Assembly (NCBI GenBank): GCA_016208255.1
Contig: JACQYK010000285.1
Location: 1 to 47,273 of the forward strand
From: Deltaproteobacteria bacterium
GTDB taxonomy: Bacteria > Desulfobacterota > RBG-13-43-22
DNA length: 47,273 nucleotides
Reading direction: 5' to 3'
Every line of letters starts with the position of its first letter. Positions within the stretch are counted from its first letter, which is position 1. A model generated the notes under the pieces. It was not told the DNA's origin and did not search any database. It was given only the letters and a program-made list of their open reading frames with translations. Of the stretch, positions 8,579 through 15,828 are shown in pieces. The position numbers were made by a program, and so were the translations under genes.

Positions 8579-9364
8579 TTAAGGGCGGGAAATAATAAAT
8601 CCCGGCCGAACCTTCAGGCCTGGATCCACCACGGCGGTCGAATGATTGTCAAAAACCTTCCCCGCGATTATGGACCCAAGGGGCTTCCCCTGGTCGTTGA
8701 TAAGAATAAGGTTGCTTCCAGCCAGGATTCCCTGTTTCCTCCCCAGTCCAAAGGATATCTCACAATCCGTTTCCCCTTTCCGAACCCGATAGACCTCGGC
8801 TTTCCCTTGATCAGCTAAAAGGATTTCCGCTTTATGAGAAAGAAAATAAACCAATCCAAAGGTAAACGCAATCAAGAGGAGTAAGCCGAGGCCCACCGGC
8901 CAGGCCTCCAGTCCCAGAGCACGCACCAGATATGATTTTGAATTTCGCCGTAATTCCTTCAGGTTTTTATAAACCCGGATTTGAAAAAGAGAAGATGATT
9001 TCTCCGCCGGGGAATTCTTCTGCTGAACCGTCAGCAGGTATTCACCGGGGGGGGTGCGGGGGCTGATGCTCAAAGAACCGTTCCAAAGATACCCTCCCAA
9101 CCAGTAGCCGGTCTGTGTGGCTTTCAACTCGAGCTGAATATCCGGGGAATTGGTGCGGTAACTCAACTCTCGGACCTGTTCCGTTTTTTCCCTCAGGGGA
9201 CCGCTGACCGCCAGTCGGTCCCCCGGCAAACCCGAAAAGAGGTTAGGAGGTTCTCTGAATCTGGAAACCAGGGCATCGATAATAATCAGAAAAAGAAGGA
9301 GGCAGAGAAAAGACCCTATTCTTCCCGCCCATCGGCTCCAAGTTAATGTTTGTTCTAGATCCAT
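8579..9364 (-). CDS. Membrane protein of unknown function in TauE operon
   Basis: A 261-residue protein without a family I recognise. There is an N-terminal transmembrane segment (about 14-31), an extracytoplasmic region of about 115 residues with beta-rich features (GYWLGGYLWNGSLSISPRTP, PGEYLLTVQQ), and a second transmembrane segment (about 155-173, VGLGLLLLIAFTFGLVYFLS). A C-terminal cytoplasmic region of about 85 residues follows (GLGRKQGILAGSNLILINDQ, resembling a small beta-barrel). It sits 21 bases downstream of the DUF4881-like lipoprotein gene and 52 bases upstream of the histidine kinase gene, all on the minus strand. It may be an accessory to the exporter or a signalling link to the kinase; this is inference from position only. 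Confidence 0.7.
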   Translation of the reverse strand: MDLEQTLTWSRWAGRIGSFLCLLLFLIIIDALVSRFREPPNLFSGLPGDRLAVSGPLREKTEQVRELSYRTNSPDIQLELKATQTGYWLGGYLWNGSLSISPRTPPGEYLLTVQQKNSPAEKSSSLFQIRVYKNLKELRRNSKSYLVRALGLEAWPVGLGLLLLIAFTFGLVYFLSHKAEILLADQGKAEVYRVRKGETDCEISFGLGRKQGILAGSNLILINDQGKPLGSIIAGKVFDNHSTAVVDPGLKVRPGFIISRP

Positions 9365-9385
9365 CAATAATCGCTGGCTATAGGC

Positions 9386-9994
9386 CTATTTCTTAAAAAT
9401 ATCCGTTTTGGTGACGTTCATAAACCGCCGGGCCTTCCCTACTTCCTTATAATAAATACGGACCTCGTCGCCGGAATCCCAGGTATATTCCGGCAAGGCT
9501 AAATATTCGTCGGGAAGGGAAAAGGTGATCAGGGTTTGTTGCTTTTTTGAATAAAGGGTTATGGTCTTCTTTTCCCGATCAATAACCGGAAATGGTTTGG
9601 GTTTATCCTTATCTTTGTCAAAGACCAAAGGATCCTCTTTGGTGATATTTTCCTTTTGATCCACCAGGTTATACTGAAGGGTCTTAATGGTTCGTGTTGC
9701 CGGGTCGAAAATTACAATCTCCTTCTTGGGGATATCCAGTTTCAGGCGCAGTCCAACCTTCGGGTCCGGTCCCATTTCCTGGGGATCGGCGGGCAGGGTA
9801 TAGGTTATGGGCGGAAGATAACTGTAATCCGGGTTTTGGGGATCGGTATTTTTGTCCCGGATCAATGTGGCCGTCCCTTTGGCTTTATCGAATTGAATAA
9901 CCCGGCCCTGGTCCACTTTACCCAGCTCTCCACAACCCAGGGTTATCATGATCGGCATCAACGTTAAGGCGATTATCCTATAGCTTTTTTTCAT
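9386..9994 (-). CDS. DUF4881-like lipoprotein
   Basis: A predicted lipoprotein of 202 residues: charged start MKKSYR, hydrophobic stretch, then lipobox ITLGCGEL with Cys21 as the lipidation site. The mature part contains repeated short beta motifs (GRVIQFDKAKGTATLIRD, REKKTITLYSKKQQTLITF). From memory it resembles the DUF4881 family found in sulfate-reducing Deltaproteobacteria; I cannot confirm this here. The start is supported by AGAGGTG upstream. It sits 14 bases after the TauE/SafE gene, so it is probably an envelope partner of that exporter. Biochemical function is unknown. Confidence 0.75.
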   Translation of the reverse strand: MKKSYRIIALTLMPIMITLGCGELGKVDQGRVIQFDKAKGTATLIRDKNTDPQNPDYSYLPPITYTLPADPQEMGPDPKVGLRLKLDIPKKEIVIFDPATRTIKTLQYNLVDQKENITKEDPLVFDKDKDKPKPFPVIDREKKTITLYSKKQQTLITFSLPDEYLALPEYTWDSGDEVRIYYKEVGKARRFMNVTKTDIFKK

Positions 9995-10008
9995 AAGGCA
10001 CCTCTTTC

Positions 10009-11058
10009 CTATCTTTTCTTCATGGCCAGCTCTTGTTTGGCCCCTTGGAGCATTTTAACCAAAATATAGAGGGATAGAGCACTGACCAATCCCAGGACCA
10101 GAACGGTTGCCGCACCATCCAAAAGGGCTTTCCCGGCCGGTAAATACTTAGGAAGGAGTTTCATGATGACTGAAATCCCGCAGCCGATAACCGCCAACCC
10201 AAAGGCGATTCGAATCCCGTAACCCTTGATGTATTTGGTGGCCACGGTTCCTATCTGAGCCCCGACAGCCGCGCCGACCAACATGATCAGGGCGGCGACG
10301 AGTTCGGTCCGGCCCTTATAGGTATAAGTGCCGGCCCCGTACAGTCCGGAGATCATCACTTCAAACAAATCGGTTCCGACCGCTACATGGGTTGGACACC
10401 CGACAAAATAAATCAAGGCCGGCATGCGGATCAATCCGCCGCCGATGCCCAGGATCCCGGCCAGCCAGCCGGTCAAAAAGCTGACAAAGATCGGCAGCCA
10501 GGCGGTGCAATAGATCTGGGCCGCCGTGAAATGGATCATGGGGGGAATCTTGATTTTGTGCAGGGTCTTGTGCCATTCAATACCCGTAGCCAGATTATCC
10601 AGTTCCTGTCCCGCGGCCTTCAGTTCTTTCTCCTTCTTTCGTTTCTTGAATACATCGGCGAAAACCATCCAGGCGATCAGGGTCAACAAAATAATATAGA
10701 GCCAGCGAACGTATAAATCCACCTTACCCAAACGCTCGAACCACATGATCATTTGAGCCCCGATTTCAAACCCAACAATGGTGCCGATGAGCATGATGAA
10801 CCCCAATTTATAATCAACATTGCCGAACTTGCCGTGCCGCAGGGTGGAAATCAGGGATTTGCCGGCCATGTGTGCCACATCGGTTCCGATGGCAAAGGCC
10901 ATGGGAAAACCGAGGATATTAAGCCCCGGGGTTACCATCCAGGCCCCGCCCATTCCAAAAAAGCCGCCAATTATTCCGACTCCCAGTCCCAGGATAACCA
11001 AACCCGGCCAGAATATGGTCACTCCGGAAATAGGCATTAAGACATATAACCAATCCAT
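10009..11058 (-). CDS. TauE/SafE family anion exporter
   Basis: Polytopic inner-membrane permease of the TauE/SafE family, members of which move sulfite, sulfoacetate or other organosulfur anions. The 349-residue protein has two similar halves with the family's glycine-rich repeats: FFGMGGAWMVTPGLNILGFP near the N-terminus and LAGILGIGGGLIRMPALIYF in the second half. About eight transmembrane segments are separated by a charged cytoplasmic loop (FKKRKKEKELKAAGQ). ATG 11058 is preferred because GAGGAGG lies 9 bases upstream; an in-frame TTG at 11076 overlaps that site. It is the second gene of the predicted sigma-54 transcript. The substrate cannot be read from sequence; sulfite or thiosulfate-type anions fit a sulfur-metabolising host. 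Confidence 0.9.
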   Translation of the reverse strand: MDWLYVLMPISGVTIFWPGLVILGLGVGIIGGFFGMGGAWMVTPGLNILGFPMAFAIGTDVAHMAGKSLISTLRHGKFGNVDYKLGFIMLIGTIVGFEIGAQMIMWFERLGKVDLYVRWLYIILLTLIAWMVFADVFKKRKKEKELKAAGQELDNLATGIEWHKTLHKIKIPPMIHFTAAQIYCTAWLPIFVSFLTGWLAGILGIGGGLIRMPALIYFVGCPTHVAVGTDLFEVMISGLYGAGTYTYKGRTELVAALIMLVGAAVGAQIGTVATKYIKGYGIRIAFGLAVIGCGISVIMKLLPKYLPAGKALLDGAATVLVLGLVSALSLYILVKMLQGAKQELAMKKR

Positions 11059-11137
11059 GTGATAGTTCCTCCTCAATAATCTTATGAACTTAGAAAGATA
11101 AAATGATCGAATCCTCTTTCTTGAACCGAAAAGGCTC

Positions 11138-11434
11138 CTAATGTTCCGACAATTCCCTGGATGTCAAATCAATTCCAATCCGTTTCATTACAAAGTCGGC
11201 GATTAATCCAAGGATCAACCCGACCAGCGGTATGGTTATAACCGTCACAGCGGTAAAATAGGCATGACTTTCGTTGTAAAGGTTGGCCCACCAGGCCTGC
11301 CAGCCCGTCAATCGGCGGGTATCGGCCACAATAACAATTAAATCTGCTTTCTCTCCTGCGGCCAAGGCCAGCTCAGGGATGAATAAAAGTCCCAACCCGA
11401 CCAGAAATACTATTTTCTTCCACAATCCTTGCAT
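11138..11434 (-). CDS. Small membrane protein, first gene of TauE operon
   Basis: A 98-residue protein of unknown function. It has a probable signal peptide (about 1-26, ending LALAAG), a short extracytoplasmic stretch with TGWQAWWANLYNESHAYFTA, and one transmembrane helix (about 62-82, VTVITIPLVGLILGLIADFVM). A short tail, MKRIGIDLTSRELSEH, follows. It is preceded by AAGGAGG and by the sigma-54 type promoter at 11507-11521. Small proteins of this kind next to TauE/SafE genes in sulfate-reducing relatives suggest a subunit or assembly factor, which is an inference. No catalytic motif is visible. Confidence 0.75.
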   Translation of the reverse strand: MQGLWKKIVFLVGLGLLFIPELALAAGEKADLIVIVADTRRLTGWQAWWANLYNESHAYFTAVTVITIPLVGLILGLIADFVMKRIGIDLTSRELSEH

Positions 11435-11506
11435 TGCCTTCCTCCTTGACCTAATTAAAGGCTAATTTAATCTAAGGTCATTCCTTTTCCTTGTGATAAA
11501 AAGCAC

Positions 11507-11521
11507 GCAATATCCATGCCA
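11507..11521 (-). promoter_or_regulatory. Sigma-54 (-24/-12) promoter of the TauE/two-component operon
   Basis: On the minus strand the sequence reads TGGCAT-GGATA-TTGC, with GG and GC dinucleotides at the spacing required for sigma-54 promoters (consensus TGGCAC-N5-TTGC). Only one base differs in the -24 hexamer. The predicted start is near 11495, about 60 bases before the first gene. Sigma-54 requires an enhancer-binding activator, none of which is encoded in the window. Confidence 0.6.
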
Positions 11522-11561
11522 GGGTCTCGATACAGTCTTCCGGGCAATTAAAAATAAAAAA

Positions 11562-11672
11562 GTTATTTGATAACAGTAAATTAAGAATATCCTGTCAATC
11601 TCTGCAATTAGAATAAGTCTTCTTCTGAATCTTTAAGAACCAGAATTGTAAAAAAAATATTACACTTTGTAA
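11562..11672. promoter_or_regulatory. Inverted repeats upstream of the sigma-54 promoter (possible activator sites)
   Basis: The 553-base gap 11435-11987 holds no convincing gene. Besides the sigma-54 promoter it contains GTTAT-ttg-ATAAC (11562-11574) and a cluster TGTAA (11647-11651), TTACA (11660-11664), TGTAA (11668-11672). These lie 40-150 bases upstream of the -24 element, the range used by enhancer-binding proteins. The arms are only 5 bp and the region is AT-rich, so chance is possible. Confidence 0.3.
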
Positions 11673-11987
11673 AAGTTTTTCCGATTATTTTAATTGGCGT
11701 TTAGCAGAACCCAGAGGAATTTTGGGGAATCATTTGACCGGGGTCACAATTGAATTGGGCCCGCTTCCGGGTTGGATAGACATCCTGGTAATATATAAGG
11801 ATAACGGCCGAAGATGGTTTATTCTGAAAATAGGTTCGAGGCGACTCATTGATCCGGCCTATTTTCATGTCCCGGTTTCTATCGATCGGGGTTTGTTCTT
11901 GACTAATTATAGAAAAAAAATTAAGATTCGGTGTTTAAATTATTGAACCCTTATAGATAATAGTAACGGGTTTAAAGGACTTAGTCA

Positions 11988-13481
11988 ATGGAAGAAGAGA
12001 ACCAGTTAAGACAACAACGGTTGAAAAAAGCGGGGGAGCTGAAAGAGCTCGGAATTGATCTCTATCCTAGTTATAACCGGATTAGCCACAAAATTCAGGA
12101 AATTCACGACCAGTTTGGTTCCCTGGAGGGAACCCCCCCGGATGAATCAGCCCAAATCATTCGGACCGCGGGGAGATTAATGACCCAACGGGACTTCGGC
12201 AAAAGTATCTTTTTTCATATACAAGACGGAACGGGGCGTATCCAGGGATACCTGAAGAAGGACCTGATCGGTGAGGATCAATTCTCCCTTTTCAAAAAAA
12301 TCGACCTGGGAGATTTCCTGGGTCTGGAGGGCAGCCTTTTCAGGACCAAAACAGGGGAGTTGACCCTTCTAACAACAAAAATTCAATTGTTATCAAAATC
12401 TCTACGTTCCTTGCCGGAAAAATTTCATGGTTTGATAGACGTGGAACAACGATATCGTCAGCGTTATTTGGACCTGTTGGTCAATCCCAAGGTCCGGGAA
12501 ATCTTTCAGCTACGCTCTCAAATGGTTCATTTGATCCGGAATTTTATGACTGAAAGAGGATTTTTGGAAGTTGAGACCCCCATGATGCAACCCATTGCCG
12601 GCGGGGCTACGGCAAAACCCTTTGAAACATTCCATAATGCCTTGAATCTTCCCCTTTTTTTAAGGGTCGCCCCAGAGCTTTATTTAAAACGTCTGGTCAT
12701 TGGGGGAGTGGATAAAGTTTTTGAGATAAACCGGAATTTTAGGAACGAAGGGATCTCCATCAAGCATAACCCTGAATTTACTATGATCGAATTCTACCAG
12801 GCCTATGCCACTTATCAGGATTTAATGACCTTAACCGAAGAACTTTTTTCTTCCCTGGCTCAAAATCTCAGGGGTAGTTTAACTTGGACCTACCAGGGGG
12901 AGTCTATTGATTTAACCACTCCCTGGAGACGCATTTCCTTTCTCCAATCCCTGGTCGAGATCGGAAATATTGACCCTGGGATTTTAAAAGATTCCCAGCG
13001 GGCCATTGAAATGGCCCGTTCCCTGGGGGCGGATCTAAGATCGGTGGACGGCCTGGGCAAGGCCCTGACCAAAATTTTTGAACAGGTGGTGGAACCCAAA
13101 CTGCGTCAGCCGACCTTTGTCGTCGGCTACCCCATCGAAGTCTCCCCGCTGGCCAAAAGAAGTAAAGAAGACCCGGAAATAACCGATCGCTTCGAGATGT
13201 TTATTTGCGGACGTGAGATGGCCAATGGTTTTACGGAACTTAATGACCCCTTGGATCAAAAGGAGCGTTTTATCAATCAGATGAAGGCCAAAGAGGCGGG
13301 TGATGAAGAAGCCCAGAACATTGATTGGGATTATTTAACGGCCCTGGAATACGGCCTGCCTCCAACCGCCGGGGAAGGAATCGGTATCGATCGTATGGTT
13401 ATGTTGTTCACCGATGCCCCTTCCATTCGGGAGGTCATATTGTTTCCCCTCTTAAAACCGGGAAAGAACTTGGAGACTTGA
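11988..13481 (+). CDS. lysS: Lysyl-tRNA synthetase (class II)
   Basis: Charges tRNA-Lys with lysine. The 497-residue protein has the N-terminal OB-fold anticodon-binding domain (about 55-140, with [19 protein letters not shown]) and the class II catalytic domain. Motif 1 is around [20 protein letters not shown], motif 2 is [20 protein letters not shown], and motif 3 is [12 protein letters not shown] near the C-terminus. Length is normal. An AAAGGA precedes the ATG by 7 bases. It opens the long plus-strand cluster and is followed by lolC after a 110-base gap that contains an inverted repeat. A lysS-lolC-lolD order is common in Deltaproteobacteria. Confidence 0.97.
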   Translation: MEEENQLRQQRLKKAGELKELGIDLYPSYNRISHKIQEIHDQFGSLEGTPPDESAQIIRTAGRLMTQRDFGKSIFFHIQDGTGRIQGYLKKDLIGEDQFSLFKKIDLGDFLGLEGSLFRTKTGELTLLTTKIQLLSKSLRSLPEKFHGLIDVEQRYRQRYLDLLVNPKVREIFQLRSQMVHLIRNFMTERGFLEVETPMMQPIAGGATAKPFETFHNALNLPLFLRVAPELYLKRLVIGGVDKVFEINRNFRNEGISIKHNPEFTMIEFYQAYATYQDLMTLTEELFSSLAQNLRGSLTWTYQGESIDLTTPWRRISFLQSLVEIGNIDPGILKDSQRAIEMARSLGADLRSVDGLGKALTKIFEQVVEPKLRQPTFVVGYPIEVSPLAKRSKEDPEITDRFEMFICGREMANGFTELNDPLDQKERFINQMKAKEAGDEEAQNIDWDYLTALEYGLPPTAGEGIGIDRMVMLFTDAPSIREVILFPLLKPGKNLET

Positions 13482-13486
13482 TACTG

Positions 13487-13566
13487 GTTCCTGGTTACTC
13501 GTTACTGGTTGCTGGTTAAAGACCGTTACCCGATCATTGAGAAACAAGCAACGAGTAACCAGGAAC
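13487..13566. repeat. 17-bp inverted repeat between lysS and lolC
   Basis: GTTCCTGGTTACTCGTT (13487-13503) is perfectly complementary to 13550-13566, with a 46-base loop. Both arms consist of degenerate CTGGTTnCT/CGAGCAACGAG words repeated several times (about 13484-13516 and 13546-13576). The element starts a few bases after the lysS stop and ends before the lolC ribosome binding site. No poly-T follows, so a classical terminator is unlikely. It resembles the simple spacer repeats scattered in many deltaproteobacterial genomes. Confidence 0.65.
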
Positions 13567-13591
13567 GAGCAACGAGTTTAAGGAAGTTGGA

Positions 13592-14839
13592 ATGTCTTTT
13601 GAATTATTTGTCAGTTACCGCTATCTGAAGGCCAAAAGGAAACAGACCTTTATTTCCCTCATTACCTTTATTTCCATGGGCGGGGTTGGTCTGGGAGTCA
13701 CGGCCCTGATTGTCGTCCTGGCGGTCATGAGCGGGTTTGAAAATGACTTGAAAAATAAAATCCTGGGTCTGAATTCCCATGCCCTGGTATTAAGCTGGGA
13801 CAACACCATAGAAAATTATTCCCAGGTATCCCGGCGGGTGGAATCGGTTCCCGGGGTTACCGCTGCCACCCCATTTATCCTGACCCAGGTCATGGTGAGT
13901 ACCAAAGGCCAAGTGACCGGGGCCGTTCTTAGGGGGGTCGATATACAGAGCGCCCCCAAGGTCATTTCCCTGGATCGAATATTAAAAAAAGGGAACTGGC
14001 AGGCCTTGGAAACTCCACCCCAGGCCGAGGGAGAGAGAGGTCAGGAATATCCGGGGATCGTTTTAGGCCAGGAGCTGGCCAGGAGCCTGGGCCTTTCTTT
14101 AAACGATACCCTATCCATCATTTCACCCCTGGGGGAAATGACTCCCTTGGGGAGAGTTCCCAAGATGAGACCTTTCCGGCTGGTGGGGATTTTTGAGTCG
14201 GGGATGTTTGAATACGATTCCACCATAGCCTTTATTTCGCTTTCTCAAGCCCAGTCTTTTATGGGCCTTGGGAATAAGGTCACTGGTCTGGAAGTCAAAA
14301 CGGGGGATATTTACAAGGCGGACGGGATTGCCCGGGCTATCCAGGCTAAACTGGGCTTCCCCTTTTGGACCAAAGATTGGATGCGGATGAACAAAAACCT
14401 GTTCTCAGCCTTGAAATTGGAAAAGTTAGTCATGTTTATCATCCTGGCCCTGATTATCCTGGTGGCGGCCTTCAACATCGTGGCCTCTTTGATCATGGTC
14501 GTCATGGAAAAAACCAAGGATATCGCCATTCTTAAGTCCATGGGGGCCACCGCCGGAAGTATCATGAAGATCTTTATACTGGAAGGGATTATTATCGGAA
14601 CGGTGGGTACGGCCCTGGGGCTGGTGGGTGGGTTGGCCTTGTGCCAGATTCTTGAAAAATATCAATTCATCAAGCTGCCCAGTGATGTCTATTATATATC
14701 CTCCCTGCCGGTCCTGATGAAGGGGGGGGATATCCTGCTGATCGTGGCTTCGGCCCTGGGGATTAGCTTAGTCGCCACCTTATATCCGGCCTGGCAGGCC
14801 TCCCGTCTTGACCCGGCCGAAGCCATACGGTATGAGTAG
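13592..14839 (+). CDS. lolC: Lipoprotein-releasing ABC transporter permease LolC/LolE
   Basis: Inner-membrane subunit of the LolCDE machine, which extracts outer-membrane lipoproteins and passes them to LolA. In 415 residues: transmembrane helix 1 at about 22-46, a large periplasmic MacB-type domain (about 48-270), then three helices at about 278-303, 326-351 and 379-400. The cytoplasmic coupling loop EKTKDIAILKSMGAT sits after helix 2, and the C-terminus YPAWQASRLDPAEAIRYE is diagnostic of the FtsX/LolC family. Only one permease gene is present, so the complex is probably a homodimer (LolF type) with the LolD encoded downstream. AAGGAAG precedes the ATG. Confidence 0.93.
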   Translation: MSFELFVSYRYLKAKRKQTFISLITFISMGGVGLGVTALIVVLAVMSGFENDLKNKILGLNSHALVLSWDNTIENYSQVSRRVESVPGVTAATPFILTQVMVSTKGQVTGAVLRGVDIQSAPKVISLDRILKKGNWQALETPPQAEGERGQEYPGIVLGQELARSLGLSLNDTLSIISPLGEMTPLGRVPKMRPFRLVGIFESGMFEYDSTIAFISLSQAQSFMGLGNKVTGLEVKTGDIYKADGIARAIQAKLGFPFWTKDWMRMNKNLFSALKLEKLVMFIILALIILVAAFNIVASLIMVVMEKTKDIAILKSMGATAGSIMKIFILEGIIIGTVGTALGLVGGLALCQILEKYQFIKLPSDVYYISSLPVLMKGGDILLIVASALGISLVATLYPAWQASRLDPAEAIRYE

Positions 14840-14897
14840 GCCAAGTTATTATTAGTCGCATAGTAGTTTTGACATGAAACAGATGAGCTTGCATAAG

Positions 14898-15071
14898 AGA
14901 GGACCGAGGGGGTTTTTCTTGGGCCGGTCAGCTTTGCTGACCTACAGAAGAGGCTTCCAAAGGAAGCCGAGAGGTGGATGCCCTGCCTCGAATCAAACTT
15001 TGCTGGACTGGCCGGGATTGGGCGATAAGTCACCCTTTGGACAATCCCCAAGAAAACCCCCTCGGTCCTCT
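14898..15071. repeat. MITE-like hairpin element with 25-bp terminal inverted repeats (lolC-lolD gap)
   Basis: Outer arms 14898-14923 and 15047-15071 are complementary over 25 bp with one bulged T. Inside are GGTCAGC-ttt-GCTGACC (14926-14942) and GGCTTCC-aaa-GGAAGCC (14952-14968), the same 7-bp-stem, 3-base-loop modules seen at 1979-2117 and 38722-39004. Another stem (GGGATTG/CAATCCC) closes the right half. The flanks read ...cata and atat..., so a 3-base target duplication (ATA) is possible. No transposase is nearby. It separates lolC from lolD, which are normally adjacent. Confidence 0.65.
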
Positions 15072-15100
15072 ATATTGTTATTATATTGAGACCTTTAATA

Positions 15101-15790
15101 ATGTCGCAAACCTTGGTGACGGTTAAAAATTTAGAAAAGTTTTTTATCAACAACCAGCATCGGGTGGAGGTGCTAAAAAATCTCGATCTGGAACTCTATC
15201 ACCGGGATACCCTGGCGGTGGTAGGGGCTTCGGGAACCGGGAAATCCACGTTGTTGCATATCCTGGGAACCCTGGATCGGCCCTCCGCAGGTCAGGTCCT
15301 GTTTGAAGGGCAAAACCTCTTTGAACAGTCGGCCATGGACCTGGCCCGATTTCGAAATGAGAAGATCGGATTTGTTTTCCAGTTTCACCATTTACTGCCT
15401 GAATTCACGGCGCTGGAAAACACCATGATGCCTCTGTTGATAGCCGGGGATGGCAATCGGGAAGCCCGGGGACGGGCTGAAGAAATTTTGTCTCAACTGG
15501 GGCTGAAAGAACGTTTGCACCACCGGATCGGAGAGCTTTCGGGCGGGGAACAGCAACGGGTGGCCATTGCCCGGGCATTGATCCGGGCTCCCCAACTGAT
15601 TCTCGCCGATGAACCGACGGGAAACCTGGATCGAAAAACCGGTTCCCAGATCATCGATCTATTCATTCGACTCAATCAGGAAAAAGGGGTGACCTTTTTG
15701 ATGGTTACTCATAATCAGGAATTGTCCAGACGATTCAAGAGAAATGTGGAAATCATTGACGGCAAGGCCGTAGAAATGCCTATCGGCTAG
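15101..15790 (+). CDS. lolD: Lipoprotein-releasing ABC transporter ATPase LolD
   Basis: ATPase that powers LolC/E. The 229-residue protein has Walker [10 protein letters not shown] (42-50), a Q-loop region ([17 protein letters not shown], typical of the LolD/MacB family), signature [15 protein letters not shown], Walker [13 protein letters not shown], and the switch histidine in [11 protein letters not shown] 15101 is chosen because the conserved N-terminus begins [15 protein letters not shown]; the in-frame TTG at 15086 adds five residues. No strong ribosome binding site precedes the ATG. The gap to lolC is enlarged to 261 bases by the hairpin element at 14898-15071. Confidence 0.95.
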   Translation: MSQTLVTVKNLEKFFINNQHRVEVLKNLDLELYHRDTLAVVGASGTGKSTLLHILGTLDRPSAGQVLFEGQNLFEQSAMDLARFRNEKIGFVFQFHHLLPEFTALENTMMPLLIAGDGNREARGRAEEILSQLGLKERLHHRIGELSGGEQQRVAIARALIRAPQLILADEPTGNLDRKTGSQIIDLFIRLNQEKGVTFLMVTHNQELSRRFKRNVEIIDGKAVEMPIG

Positions 15791-15828
15791 ACGGAATTCA
15801 AAATCTAAGGATCAAAAGGGGAATACCT

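Noticed and set aside
11722-11946. Open frame of 74 codons before lysS
   Set aside because: It starts at a TTG without a ribosome binding site, encodes no recognisable protein and lies in an AT-rich gap likely to hold promoter and activator sites.
14874-15089. Open frame of 71 codons between lolC and lolD
   Set aside because: It runs through the inverted-repeat element; the reading frame is a by-product of GC-rich hairpins.
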